64,000 nt of DNA from Bergeyella porcorum. Its GTDB lineage: Bacteria > Bacteroidota > Bacteroidia > Flavobacteriales > Weeksellaceae. Of this stretch, positions 52,273-60,957 are shown piece by piece. Below the pieces are notes generated by a model. The model saw nothing but the letters and a program-made list of their open reading frames with translations, ran no database searches and was not told the origin of the DNA. The position numbers and the translations under genes are program-made. Numbering within the stretch: position 1 is the first letter of the stretch; the number at the start of each line of letters is the position of its first letter. The stretch is from contig NZ_JBHMFD010000013.1 of assembly GCF_042427575.1 (NCBI RefSeq), positions 124,001 through 188,000 of the forward strand, read 5' to 3'.

Positions 52273-53973
52273 TTAGGGTTGGCTAGGCTTTAGCGTAACG
52301 CCCATACCATTTTTAATTTTACGATTGACCTCCACGGGAAGTTTGCCGTGTATTTTACTTTGCCCTTGTAGGGCTTTGGCGGTGGTAGTCATCGCATCAT
52401 CATTATTTTCATAGGCAACCAATACGATTGGAATCTTTTTTAAATCAATATCTTGTAAAGCGTAAGGACTTCCAAAAACCGATAAAATTACCTGATGTTT
52501 GTTTTTCAACTGAGCCAAAATAGCCTTGCTTTTTTCTGAAATTTTATAAGGTTTATAAGCGGTAGAATTGTCCTTGTGAACTCCTACAATGACTTTTGCA
52601 TTTTTAGGAATTGAAGCTATTTCTTCCTCGGATTTTAAAATAATACGATGTTGTTTCTGAAGCTCTTCCAAAAAAGTGTGGTATGGAGCTTCTTCTAATG
52701 GAATGTAATAATAAGTTTCTGAGGTCTTCAGTGGAAGTAGCTTTCTTTTGTTTTTTATCAAAGTCAAAGCATTGGCGTACATTGTTTGCACAATTGCTGT
52801 ATGGCTTTCATTATTAAGTTCTTGGGCGATGTTTTCCGTTGAGCGTGGCTGATACTCATTTAGTCCTAGGTAATATTTGGTCAAAAGGATTTTTTTCACA
52901 CTTTCCTCCACACGATATTCTGGAATGTCGCCTTGCTCAATGGCTTGTCGTATCAAGCGTTTTCCTTCTTTCACACCTTCAGAGAAGAGCATAATATCAT
53001 TGCCTGCTTTGAAAGCTAAGGCGTCTAATTCCCCAGGTTGATAGCGTTTGGCTACAGCCCCCATATTGAGAGCATCGGTAATGATGAGCCCTTTGTAGCC
53101 CAGTTGCCCTTTCAGTAAATCTGTGATGACACTTTTGGAAATGGATGCAGGAATGCCTTTCTGTGGCTCTAATGCGGGCACATACAGATGAGCCACCATT
53201 ACACCGCCAATGCCTTTATTCATCAAAGCTTTGAAGGGAGCCAATTCTACACTATTGAGTCTTTTTAGGTTGTGAGAAACCACAGGTAAATCCAGATGAG
53301 AATCTACATCCGTATCACCGTGTCCTGGGAAATGCTTAATGGCTGCTAAGATATTATTGTGCTGTAATCCTTCGGAATAGGCTAATGCTGATGCAGTAAC
53401 ATTGCCCACCTCTGACCCAAAACTTCTATTGCCAATGATGGGATTTTTGGGGTTGGTATTCACATCTACCACAGGAGCAAAATCCCAATTAACCCCCATT
53501 CTTTTAGCATCTTCTGCTATTTTTGCAGCCATTGTGTGGATGAGTTTTTTATCCTGAATAGCACCTAAAGTCATTGCCCAAGGAAATTTTTTGGCTACGG
53601 CAATTCTTTGAAAGAGTCCCCATTCAGCATCCATTCCTATGAGCATAGGCGTTTTAGAATAGCCTTGAAATTCATTCACCAATTGAATGTGTCGTTCGGG
53701 GTTGTCTTGCATCAAAATCAGACCACCTAATTGTTCTTTTTTTACCAATTGCCTTACTTGCTCTATATGTTCCTCACCTTTGTTGGTATAAAGTGCTACG
53801 ATGAAGAGCTGTCCTAGTTTTTCATCCATAGACAATTGATTGTAAGTGCTTTCTACCCATTGCGTAGCTTTGGTATTTTCTTGCAAAGTAAAATTTTTCG
53901 GCACATACTGAGCGGAAATTTCAAAGATACCGAAAATAAAAAATGCTATGATGGATAATATTTTAGCTTTCAT
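52273..53973 (-). CDS. Glycoside hydrolase family 3 (NagZ-like) glycosidase
   Basis: A 566-residue exported enzyme with a signal peptide (MKAKILSIIAFFIFGIFEISA). The GH3 N-terminal barrel carries KHFPGHGDTDVDSHLDLP, the histidine-dyad segment of NagZ, and ITDALNMGAV with the catalytic aspartate. The N-terminal region is complete. The C-terminal part (about 385-566) is the second GH3 domain. A role in peptidoglycan or chitin-type N-acetylhexosamine turnover is likely from the family. The promoter at 53998-54005 drives the operon. Confidence 0.85.
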   Translation of the reverse strand: MKAKILSIIAFFIFGIFEISAQYVPKNFTLQENTKATQWVESTYNQLSMDEKLGQLFIVALYTNKGEEHIEQVRQLVKKEQLGGLILMQDNPERHIQLVNEFQGYSKTPMLIGMDAEWGLFQRIAVAKKFPWAMTLGAIQDKKLIHTMAAKIAEDAKRMGVNWDFAPVVDVNTNPKNPIIGNRSFGSEVGNVTASALAYSEGLQHNNILAAIKHFPGHGDTDVDSHLDLPVVSHNLKRLNSVELAPFKALMNKGIGGVMVAHLYVPALEPQKGIPASISKSVITDLLKGQLGYKGLIITDALNMGAVAKRYQPGELDALAFKAGNDIMLFSEGVKEGKRLIRQAIEQGDIPEYRVEESVKKILLTKYYLGLNEYQPRSTENIAQELNNESHTAIVQTMYANALTLIKNKRKLLPLKTSETYYYIPLEEAPYHTFLEELQKQHRIILKSEEEIASIPKNAKVIVGVHKDNSTAYKPYKISEKSKAILAQLKNKHQVILSVFGSPYALQDIDLKKIPIVLVAYENNDDAMTTTAKALQGQSKIHGKLPVEVNRKIKNGMGVTLKPSQP

Positions 53974-53997
53974 TGATGTTTATAATTTATAGCAAAA

Positions 53998-54005
53998 CAA
54001 AAATA
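53998..54005 (-). promoter_or_regulatory. -7 box of the glycosidase-bshA operon
   Basis: TATTTTTG on the minus strand, 24 bases before the ATG at 53973. Confidence 0.6.
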
Positions 54006-54067
54006 CAATTTTTAATTCATAATCTTTGGTATTTGTTTTGGTATGTAAAATAAAAAATGATAAGAAA

Positions 54068-54577
54068 ATGAAAAAAATAGTTTCTCTTTTAGCCTTAGCA
54101 GCAATTGGATTTGTTGCTGTTAGTTGTTCGGATAACGATAGAGATGTAGTGGTACAGCAAGATAATGATACCTATCCCGTGGTGTATGACATCACCGAAA
54201 CCTTTCAAAAAAATGCTGATGGTCTTTATGTAGTAAATAAAACCTTCAATAGTGCATTGCCTACTACGGATGTTATTTTGGTATATCGCTTGAGCGGGGT
54301 GGATGATGGGGCAAATGTTTGGCAACTGATACCAAGAACGCTTTACCTTACCGAAGGGGAATTGGATTACGATTATGATTTTACCCGCTATGATTTGCAA
54401 TTAAAAGCAGGGGGCAATTATGATATTTCCACTACACCGGCTTATCTTACAAATCAAACATTTAGAGTGGTTTTCGTGCCAGCATCTTTAGGTGCAAAAG
54501 TGAAGGTGGACTATTCTAACTATGAGGAAGTGGCAAAGCTTTACAACCTTAAAGAAGAAAAAGTTACTAAACTTTAA
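54068..54577 (+). CDS. Lipoprotein of unknown function
   Basis: A 169-residue lipoprotein from the ATG at 54068 (an upstream ATG lies in non-coding sequence). The signal peptide ends at VAVSC, so the lipidated cysteine is about residue 18. It then has an acidic Asp/Asn linker and an all-beta domain (VYDITETFQKN, VILVYRLSGVDDG, YDYDFTRYDLQLKAG, TFRVVFVPASLG). It lacks named domains that I recognise. It is a single gene with terminator; its promoter is not clear. Confidence 0.65.
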   Translation: MKKIVSLLALAAIGFVAVSCSDNDRDVVVQQDNDTYPVVYDITETFQKNADGLYVVNKTFNSALPTTDVILVYRLSGVDDGANVWQLIPRTLYLTEGELDYDYDFTRYDLQLKAGGNYDISTTPAYLTNQTFRVVFVPASLGAKVKVDYSNYEEVAKLYNLKEEKVTKL

Positions 54578-54599
54578 TTTTTCCAAGTTATTTTAATTG

Positions 54600-54628
54600 A
54601 AAGTCTGCTTTATGGGCAGGCTTTTTTT
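54600..54628 (+). terminator. Terminator of the lipoprotein gene
   Basis: AAAGTCTGC / GGCAGGCTTT hairpin with G-T pair, followed by TTTTAATGG. Confidence 0.75.
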
Positions 54629-54644
54629 AATGGTATTAAAGCCT

Positions 54645-54652
54645 TATCTTTG
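54645..54652 (+). promoter_or_regulatory. -7 box of deoD
   Basis: TATCTTTG, 23 bases before the deoD ATG at 54676. Confidence 0.65.
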
Positions 54653-54675
54653 TTTGAGTTTAAAATAATAATACA

Positions 54676-55383
54676 ATGAGCGTACACATTAGTGCTAAAA
54701 AAGGCGATATAGCAAAAGTGGTTTTGCAGCCAGGCGACCCATTAAGAGCCAAATACATTGCAGAAAATTTTTTACAAAACCCTCGTTTGGTAAGCCAAAC
54801 CAGAGGAATTTACTATTATACAGGGGAATACCGAGGGAAAACCATTTCTGTGGGAGCTAGTGGAATGGGAACTCCAAGTATTGGTATTTATTCTTATGAG
54901 TTGTTTACAGAATACGAGGTAGATACCATCATCAGAATAGGAACTTGTGGTGCTTATAGTACAGACTTACAGCTTTTTGATATTCTGAATGTAGAGAATG
55001 CAGCCAGCGAAAGTACCTATGCCCAATACGCTTGGGAGATGGAAGAGGAGCTGATGCCCCATCAGGGGAATGCCTTTCAGGTGATTAATGAGACAGCTAA
55101 GGGTTTGTCTTTGAAAACTATAGCCACCAATATCCATACCAGCGATATTTTTTATAGAAAGAACCCCGCAGTACCAGAGATTGCTGAGAAACACCATTGT
55201 CTTGCGGTGGAGATGGAAGCGTTTGCTTTGTTTGCTAATGCAAGACATCTAGGAAAGAATGCTGCCACCATTCTTACAGTTTCGGATATTATCCCAACAG
55301 GGGAATTTATTTCTGCAGATGAAAGGCAAAACGCCCTGAATGTGATGATAAAATTAGCATTAGAATCTGCAATTAAATTGTAA
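54676..55383 (+). CDS. deoD: Purine-nucleoside phosphorylase (DeoD)
   Basis: A 235-residue hexameric DeoD-type phosphorylase. Motifs: AKKGDIAKVVLQPGDPLRAKYIAE, GASGMGTPSIGIYSYELF, IRIGTCGAYS and LAVEMEAFALFANARHLG. It splits purine nucleosides with phosphate for salvage. It converges on ribA with a shared terminator. Confidence 0.95.
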   Translation: MSVHISAKKGDIAKVVLQPGDPLRAKYIAENFLQNPRLVSQTRGIYYYTGEYRGKTISVGASGMGTPSIGIYSYELFTEYEVDTIIRIGTCGAYSTDLQLFDILNVENAASESTYAQYAWEMEEELMPHQGNAFQVINETAKGLSLKTIATNIHTSDIFYRKNPAVPEIAEKHHCLAVEMEAFALFANARHLGKNAATILTVSDIIPTGEFISADERQNALNVMIKLALESAIKL

Positions 55384-55396
55384 AATGAGAATAAAA

Positions 55397-55422
55397 AAGA
55401 GCCTGTTTCTACACAGGCTCTT
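55397..55422. terminator. Bidirectional terminator, deoD and ribA
   Basis: AAGAGCCTGT / ACAGGCTCTT, 10-bp perfect, 6-nt loop. T-runs lie on both sides. It overlaps the last codons of ribA, whose stop codon is at 55409. Confidence 0.85.
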
Positions 55423-56017
55423 GATTTTCTTTATCCTCTAAAAGATGTCCAAAGTATGATTTTTTTACTTGTAAATAGTCTTTGCTTTCTTCCGTAGCAT
55501 CTATTTGAAGAGGAATTCTAGCATTGAGTTTAATGCCACTTTCTTCCACATATTTCATTTTATCAGGATTGTTGGTGAGCAGATTGATTTCTTTAATACC
55601 TAGAGATTTTAAAATTTCTATGGCTACGGAAAAATCTCTATCGTCAGCGGGAAGCCCTAGTTGTAGGTTGGCTTGCACAGTGTTCAATCCGTTTTCTTGT
55701 AGGGCGTAAGCTTTCAGTTTATTGATGATACCAATATTTCTGCCTTCTTGTCTTAGATAGATAATGATACCTCCATTGTCTTGGATATATTTCATAGCGT
55801 AGTCCAGCTGCTGTCCACACTCACATTTTCTAGAATGAAAAACTTCCCCAGTGATACATTCTGAATGAAATCTTACATTAACGGTTTTAGAAAAATCAGT
55901 TCCTTGAGCAATGAGGACAATGTGCGGCATCCAATCGGTTTCTACTTCCGAGAATGCCACCATACGAAAGATGCCAAAATCGGTGGGAACATTGGCTTCT
56001 GCTTGCTGTTTTACCAT
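55409..56017 (-). CDS. ribA: GTP cyclohydrolase II
   Basis: A 202-residue enzyme, first step of riboflavin biosynthesis. The zinc ligands are C54, C65 and C67 (CITGEVFHSRKCECGQQLD), in the same positions as in the E. coli enzyme. RQEGRNIGIINKLKAYALQ and GLPADDRDFSVAIEIL complete the active site. It is a stand-alone RibA, without the RibB fusion seen in other species. It is the last gene of the envelope operon by position, 13 bp downstream of the lipoprotein gene. Confidence 0.94.
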   Translation of the reverse strand: MVKQQAEANVPTDFGIFRMVAFSEVETDWMPHIVLIAQGTDFSKTVNVRFHSECITGEVFHSRKCECGQQLDYAMKYIQDNGGIIIYLRQEGRNIGIINKLKAYALQENGLNTVQANLQLGLPADDRDFSVAIEILKSLGIKEINLLTNNPDKMKYVEESGIKLNARIPLQIDATEESKDYLQVKKSYFGHLLEDKENQEPV

Positions 56018-56030
56018 TGAAATATAGGTT

Positions 56031-56489
56031 TTACTTTAAAGAATCCCGTTTTATTGATTGTAATTGATACAGATTACTCTTAATTCTCACAAGATGTCTA
56101 TTGATAATTTCATCATCTTTTGGAGAAAGCGTTTTTCTTATACTTTGTATTTTTTTATAAGATTTCTCTATCCGATACAGATACTCTTCTTGTCTTATAA
56201 GGTTATGATTTTGTACAGCATAGACATATTCGGATATATTATTTTTTAGCAACGAAACCTCTTGATTCAAATCAGAATTTTGAAATTTTGGAAAAGTAGA
56301 AATCTGAGAGAGTAATTCTGATGCATAAAAAACCTCAGTTGTCTTATTTTTAAACTTGTTTGAAAGAGCTGGGCTCTGTGTGGTAGTGGTTGCCATAAAA
56401 CCACTACTCATCGGAGAAAGTGTGGACATCTCTGATGAGCAAGAGAAAAATATCGTACAAATAATAATAACCCTTAAAACAAAACTCAT
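56031..56489 (-). CDS. Small lipoprotein in envelope operon
   Basis: A 152-residue lipoprotein with an N-terminal signal (MSFVLRVIIICTIFFSC, cysteine about 17) and a Ser/Thr/Met-rich linker, followed by about 90 residues of helical sequence. I recognise no domain. Its start overlaps the DUF4254 stop by 4 bp, so it is translationally coupled. It is less conserved in style than its neighbours and may be specific to this lineage. Confidence 0.6.
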   Translation of the reverse strand: MSFVLRVIIICTIFFSCSSEMSTLSPMSSGFMATTTTQSPALSNKFKNKTTEVFYASELLSQISTFPKFQNSDLNQEVSLLKNNISEYVYAVQNHNLIRQEEYLYRIEKSYKKIQSIRKTLSPKDDEIINRHLVRIKSNLYQLQSIKRDSLK

Positions 56490-57097
56490 TTTATTTCCTT
56501 TCTATATAGGATTGGGTTAAGACTTTCGTCATTATACATCTTCATCTGTTTATAAACTTTTATCTTAACATTCCCATTCTCTATATCTGCAAGAAGCTGG
56601 TCTATAGATTGGCATAAATCTTTTTTCTGCTCCAATAGAACATCTAACTTCTCTTGGCACTTCATCCTATGTTCCTCACTCGCGGTATCTCTATTGGCTT
56701 CTAAAGCCATATGATAAATCTTCAATGCTAAAATAGACAATCTATCCACAGCCCAAGCGGGTGTCTCGGTATTGATTTTAGCATCACTTTTCGGAGTAAT
56801 GTGTTGGTACTTTTGTAAGAACCAACTATCGATGAATTCTACCAAATCGGTTCTCTTCTGATTAGAGGAATCAATTCTTCTTTTGATTTTTAAGGCTTCT
56901 TCGGGATGAATATTCTCATCTCTAATGATGTCTTCCAAATGCCATTGAACGGTATCAATCCAATTCTTTGAATACAAAAGTCGTTCCAAACTCCCATCAT
57001 CATAGCGAATAGGTTCCGTTGCATCTACATCATCTGTAAGGTGATAGTCTTCTATTGAGGTATTAAAAATACCCCAAGCCAAGTCTGTAAAAGTCAT
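56486..57097 (-). CDS. DUF4254 domain protein
   Basis: A 203-residue cytoplasmic protein. TDLAWGIFNTSIEDYHLTDDV and LYSKNWIDTVQWHLEDIIRDENIHPEEAL are the DUF4254 signature, a helical family found in Bacteroidota and often near lipopolysaccharide or envelope genes. Function is not known. The start overlaps neither neighbour; it is 11 bp after tatA and overlaps the lipoprotein gene by 4 bp. Confidence 0.78.
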   Translation of the reverse strand: MTFTDLAWGIFNTSIEDYHLTDDVDATEPIRYDDGSLERLLYSKNWIDTVQWHLEDIIRDENIHPEEALKIKRRIDSSNQKRTDLVEFIDSWFLQKYQHITPKSDAKINTETPAWAVDRLSILALKIYHMALEANRDTASEEHRMKCQEKLDVLLEQKKDLCQSIDQLLADIENGNVKIKVYKQMKMYNDESLNPILYRKEIK

Positions 57098-57108
57098 AAA
57101 TCTAACGC

Positions 57109-57291
57109 TTAGTTTGTAGTAGAAGGATTGTTTTTATCGTTTTGTTTTTCTTTATCTTCTTCTTTTACAGCATCTTTAAATTCTTTGATGCCAGAGCCTA
57201 CGCCACGCATCAGTTCAGGAATTTTCTTTGCTCCGAAAAGGAGAATCACGATGATGGCTAATATCAGTATTTCTTTAAAACCTAGTCCCAT
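57109..57291 (-). CDS. tatA: Twin-arginine translocase TatA/E
   Basis: A 60-residue Tat component. A single N-terminal membrane helix (MGLGFKEILILAIIVILLFG), the FGxKKIPELMRG amphipathic segment and an acidic-to-basic tail match TatA/E. It forms the export pore for folded proteins. It lies 38 bp downstream of the EnvC-like gene in the envelope operon. Confidence 0.92.
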   Translation of the reverse strand: MGLGFKEILILAIIVILLFGAKKIPELMRGVGSGIKEFKDAVKEEDKEKQNDKNNPSTTN

Positions 57292-57329
57292 TTTGATATA
57301 ATTTTAAATGCAAATGTAATGTTTTTTTT

Positions 57330-58949
57330 TTATCTTACCCAACCGAGTGGATCCACTGGCGTAGTACCATTCCAAATTTGGAAATCTAAAGTATAGGAAC
57401 CATCAAAATCTGCACCTACAGTTCCTATAGGAGTGCCTGCTACCACTTTCTGATTAGGAGATACGGAAGTGCTTTCCAGATTAGAGTAAATGCTAAAGTA
57501 ACTGCCGTGGCGTACCACTACGGTTTTGCTGCCTCCATCTACGAAAACTTTGGATACCTCACCAGGGTAGATGCACTTGGCAACGGTTCCCTTTGCTACT
57601 GCGATTTTGATGCCATTGTTTTCTTCTACAATGTTTTTGAATACAGGGTGAGGTTGTCTTCCAAATCGGTGGGTAATAGTCCCGTATGCTGGCATTGAAA
57701 GGTTGCCTCGGTTGGCGGCAAAGTTTCCTGCAGCGGTAGTTCCTACACCATAGGCAGACATTGTCTTGGCTTCTGCGGCTTTTTTAGCGTCTTCATTGCG
57801 TTTCGCTAATTCAGCTTCTGCTTTTTTGGCTTCTGCAGCTCTGTCAGCGGCAGCTTTGGCTTTAGCGGCAGCTTCTGCAGCTTCTTTAGCAGCGGCTAAC
57901 CTTCTGGCTTCTGCCTTTTCCGCTTCTGCTATTTTCCTTGCATCTTCAGCTCGCTGGGCTTCTGCGGCTTCTTTAGCCGCGACTAATCTTTTAGCTTCAG
58001 CCTCTGCAGCCAACCTCGCTTTTTCGGCTTCTTCTGCTGCTTTTCTATCGGCGATTTCTTTTAGTTTTCTTGCTTCTTCATCGGCTTTTCGTTTGGCTTC
58101 TGCGGCAGCAGCAATACGGGCTCTATTTTCAGCTTCTATCCTTGCTTTTTCCTTTTCTGCTGCTATTCTTGCCAATCGTTCTTTTTCTTCTCTGGCTTTT
58201 CTTTCGGCTTCCTCTTTGGCTTTAGCTAAGCGAATTTCCTCTGCGATGATGGCTCTTAGCTTGGCTTCAAGGTTTTTGGATTCGGTTTGTTTTTGTTTAA
58301 GCTCTGCGGTAAGCTGGGCTTCGTTTTTCTTAAAGTTTTCTAGTAAGATTTCCTTTTGTTTTCTTTCCGCCTCTATGGTAGAAAGTTCTTTCTTTTGGGA
58401 AGCCAAAACGGTATTTTTTTCACTTACAGATTTTTCTCTAGAAGCAATGTTTTTCTGGAGCTTTTCTGCGGCTCCCATTATTTCTGCGGCTTTTTTATCC
58501 TGATAATCGGAGTAATTTTTAAGGTATTGCACCCTTCTGATGGCTTCACCAAGGTTGCCAGAAGAGAGGATGAAGGTAACTTTGTTTTGTACACCTTTGT
58601 TTTTATAGGCTTTCACAAGGACATCGGCGTAGTTTTTCCTTAAGATTGCCAATTCTTTTTTCTGACGATTGATTTCAAGCTGTTTCAGATAGATATCGTC
58701 TTCTATGAGTTTTTTTTCTTTCTGGGTATTGTTATATACCTTCTCTCTAAGGGCGATTTTCTTTTGCACATCGGAGAGGTAAGCCACGGAAAGTTTTGCT
58801 TCGTTTTTGGTTTTTGCCAATTTTTGATTAATGGCAGCAATCTGTTTTTTCAGCTCATTGTTTTGCTGTTGGAGCTGGGTTTTGCTCTGCCCAAAGCCAA
58901 GGCAAAAAGATATCGTTGCTAAGAATAAATAAACTCTTTTGTTCGTCAT
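57330..58949 (-). CDS. envC: EnvC-like murein hydrolase activator
   Basis: A 539-residue periplasmic protein with a signal peptide, a very long coiled coil (about 20-395, rich in Ala, Glu, Lys, Arg) and a C-terminal LytM domain (about 415-539, from PAYGTITHRFGRQPHP). The zinc ligands of active M23 peptidases are replaced (NNGIKIAV instead of HxGxD, and YTLDFQIW instead of HLHFEI). This degenerate form is the hallmark of EnvC, which activates cell-division amidases rather than cutting murein. It overlaps DUF4292 by 4 bp. Confidence 0.92.
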   Translation of the reverse strand: MTNKRVYLFLATISFCLGFGQSKTQLQQQNNELKKQIAAINQKLAKTKNEAKLSVAYLSDVQKKIALREKVYNNTQKEKKLIEDDIYLKQLEINRQKKELAILRKNYADVLVKAYKNKGVQNKVTFILSSGNLGEAIRRVQYLKNYSDYQDKKAAEIMGAAEKLQKNIASREKSVSEKNTVLASQKKELSTIEAERKQKEILLENFKKNEAQLTAELKQKQTESKNLEAKLRAIIAEEIRLAKAKEEAERKAREEKERLARIAAEKEKARIEAENRARIAAAAEAKRKADEEARKLKEIADRKAAEEAEKARLAAEAEAKRLVAAKEAAEAQRAEDARKIAEAEKAEARRLAAAKEAAEAAAKAKAAADRAAEAKKAEAELAKRNEDAKKAAEAKTMSAYGVGTTAAGNFAANRGNLSMPAYGTITHRFGRQPHPVFKNIVEENNGIKIAVAKGTVAKCIYPGEVSKVFVDGGSKTVVVRHGSYFSIYSNLESTSVSPNQKVVAGTPIGTVGADFDGSYTLDFQIWNGTTPVDPLGWVR

Positions 58950-59755
58950 TTAATATTTACTTTAGAGTAGCCGTTGGGTACAGTGTAAGGTGTTGGCATT
59001 GTTGAAAAGTCAAATTTCGTGTTTTCTATTAATATTTGACTATTTTTTTCTCCTTTTATAACTATTTTAACATTTTGAGGAAATCGCTCGTTCCCGAAAG
59101 AATTCCATTGGTTGTACTGTACTTCTAAGCTATTGTTGTTATTAATTTCTTGCAATAATACTTTATTTAAATCAAAATTGGAAGCGTAATCCAAACTAAT
59201 TTTATATTCTGTGGTCTTTTTATCTACAGTTACCTTTTGATTTTTAGAGGAAACCAAGTTGTAGCCTTGTAATGTCTGGGTAAGGATAAAATCTTGTTCA
59301 TTAATTGGGACAAAGGTTTTACCCACCAAAAGATTTTGGAAAGCGTTATAATTGATGAAGTTAACATTCAGCAATTGATTCAAGTAGGAAAAATCTGATT
59401 CAATATAGGTTTTATTCCATTTTTCATAGCCTTTGATGCCTTCTGGGGTAGCGATACCTCTAGCAACATTGAGGAATAGTGCGGATAGATTCATCCATAC
59501 TTTCTGATTGTTTTCTATGTAGATGGTAGCGTCTATGGTGGGAATAAAATTGCCTGTCTGAGCATCAATCTTGCTGTTGATTTTCACTTGACTAAATTGT
59601 GATTTTTTCTTCAGCTCTGTGAATAAAGCGTGATGGCTAACAGGTGTTTTAATATCTACGGGTTTCTGTACTACGGGCTTTTGTACTACGGGCTTTTGTG
59701 TGTGGCAAGACCATAGTGTAGCGACAACCAATGCGGTACTAATGTATAGTTTCAT
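58946..59755 (-). CDS. DUF4292 lipoprotein
   Basis: A 269-residue exported lipoprotein with signal peptide ...VVATLWSC and a KPVVQKPVVQKPV repeat linker (about 21-35). The DUF4292 domain follows: ATIYIENNQKVWMNLSALFLNVARGIATPEGIKGYEK. A LolA/LolB-like fold has been suggested for this family, but function is unknown. The 4-bp overlap with EnvC and its position in the envelope operon point to outer-membrane assembly or division. Confidence 0.8.
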   Translation of the reverse strand: MKLYISTALVVATLWSCHTQKPVVQKPVVQKPVDIKTPVSHHALFTELKKKSQFSQVKINSKIDAQTGNFIPTIDATIYIENNQKVWMNLSALFLNVARGIATPEGIKGYEKWNKTYIESDFSYLNQLLNVNFINYNAFQNLLVGKTFVPINEQDFILTQTLQGYNLVSSKNQKVTVDKKTTEYKISLDYASNFDLNKVLLQEINNNNSLEVQYNQWNSFGNERFPQNVKIVIKGEKNSQILIENTKFDFSTMPTPYTVPNGYSKVNIK

Positions 59756-59871
59756 ATCTAGATTTTAAATGATGCTCTGCAATATTAAAGCCAAAACACA
59801 CAAATCTGGTTTGTGTGTTTTGAATTGTTAAATATCAATTGTTAATGATAAACTATTGTAAACCATTATTT

Positions 59872-60894
59872 TTATTGCTCCTTTGAGAAGAAATCCAAAA
59901 CGGAATAATCTCCCAATGAAATCTCTCTAGAAACACCGAAGTATTGGGCATTGCTCCCAATCATAGAGTTGCTAAGGTTGCCGTGGTTGATAACGGTTTT
60001 CTCTTGGATGAGTGAGTTTTCGATGTTAGAATTAATCACTTTGGTACCATTACCCAAGGAAACATAAGGTCCTATTTTAGAGTTTACCACCTCTACATCT
60101 TCTCCTATAAAGCAAGGCTGAATGATGAGTGAGTTTTCAATCTTTGCAGAGGACGGATGCTGGCTAAATTCAGCTTTTTCATATTCTAGAATCTTACCAT
60201 TGGTTTCTACTGTAGCGTTTTTATTACCACAGTCCATCCAATCGTCCACCTTGCCAAGAGAGAACTTCGCACCTTTTTCGCGGAGATTATCCAGAGCGGT
60301 GGTGAGCTGATATTCTCCACTTACCATAATGTTGTTATCCATTATGTAATTGATTTCATCCATCAATTTTTCCGCAGATTTGAAATAATAAATCCCGATA
60401 ATAGCGAGGTCTGAAACAAATTCTTTTGGTTTTTCTACAAAATCTGTAATGAAGCCATAGTCATCCAATTTCACTACGCCAAATGCTGATGGGTCTTCTA
60501 CTTTTTTTACCCAGATTACCCCATCGGAATTTTTGTCTAAATGAAAATCTGCACGGAATAGTGTATCGGCAAATGCTACTACTACATCACCTTGCATAGA
60601 AGGCTCTGCACACTTGATGGCGTGAGCCGTTCCTAATGGCTCATCTTGTGTATAGATGCTCCCTTTAGCTCCTAATTTTTCAGCGATAGCAATGAGGGAT
60701 TCCTTCACTTCGTCTCCGAAATCGCCTATGATAAAAGCAATTTCTTCAATAGGTTCGCCCGCTACCTTGGCTATATCTTCTACCAATCTTTGCACGATGG
60801 GCTTCCCAGCAATAGGGATAAGGGGTTTTGGTACGGTAAGAGTATGCGGTCTAAGTCTGGAACCTCTTCCCGCCATAGGTACAATGATTTTCAT
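59872..60894 (-). CDS. Nucleotidyltransferase (glucose-1-phosphate thymidylyltransferase-like)
   Basis: A 340-residue sugar-phosphate nucleotidyltransferase. MKIIVPMAGRGSRLRPHTLTVPKPLIPIAGKP is the nucleotide-binding signature GxGxRxxP, and the C-terminal quarter is a left-handed beta helix (IGPYVSLGNGTKVINSN). It makes an NDP-sugar for cell-surface glycan. Its gene is followed by a ~115-bp gap before DUF4292, so it may have a separate transcript in addition to the operon. Confidence 0.85.
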   Translation of the reverse strand: MKIIVPMAGRGSRLRPHTLTVPKPLIPIAGKPIVQRLVEDIAKVAGEPIEEIAFIIGDFGDEVKESLIAIAEKLGAKGSIYTQDEPLGTAHAIKCAEPSMQGDVVVAFADTLFRADFHLDKNSDGVIWVKKVEDPSAFGVVKLDDYGFITDFVEKPKEFVSDLAIIGIYYFKSAEKLMDEINYIMDNNIMVSGEYQLTTALDNLREKGAKFSLGKVDDWMDCGNKNATVETNGKILEYEKAEFSQHPSSAKIENSLIIQPCFIGEDVEVVNSKIGPYVSLGNGTKVINSNIENSLIQEKTVINHGNLSNSMIGSNAQYFGVSREISLGDYSVLDFFSKEQ

Positions 60895-60943
60895 TGATGT
60901 GTTTTTTTATATAGTTATTAAATTTAATTTATTTTAACGGAAG

Positions 60944-60951
60944 CAAATTTA
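60944..60951 (-). promoter_or_regulatory. -7 box of nucleotidyltransferase gene
   Basis: TAAATTTG followed by C on the minus strand, about 49 bases before the ATG. Confidence 0.5.
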
Positions 60952-60957
60952 CAAAAT

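Noticed and set aside
57766..58503. 245-residue Ala/Ser-rich frame opposite the EnvC gene
   Set aside because: It is the antisense reading of the Ala/Glu/Lys coiled-coil codons; composition bias creates it.
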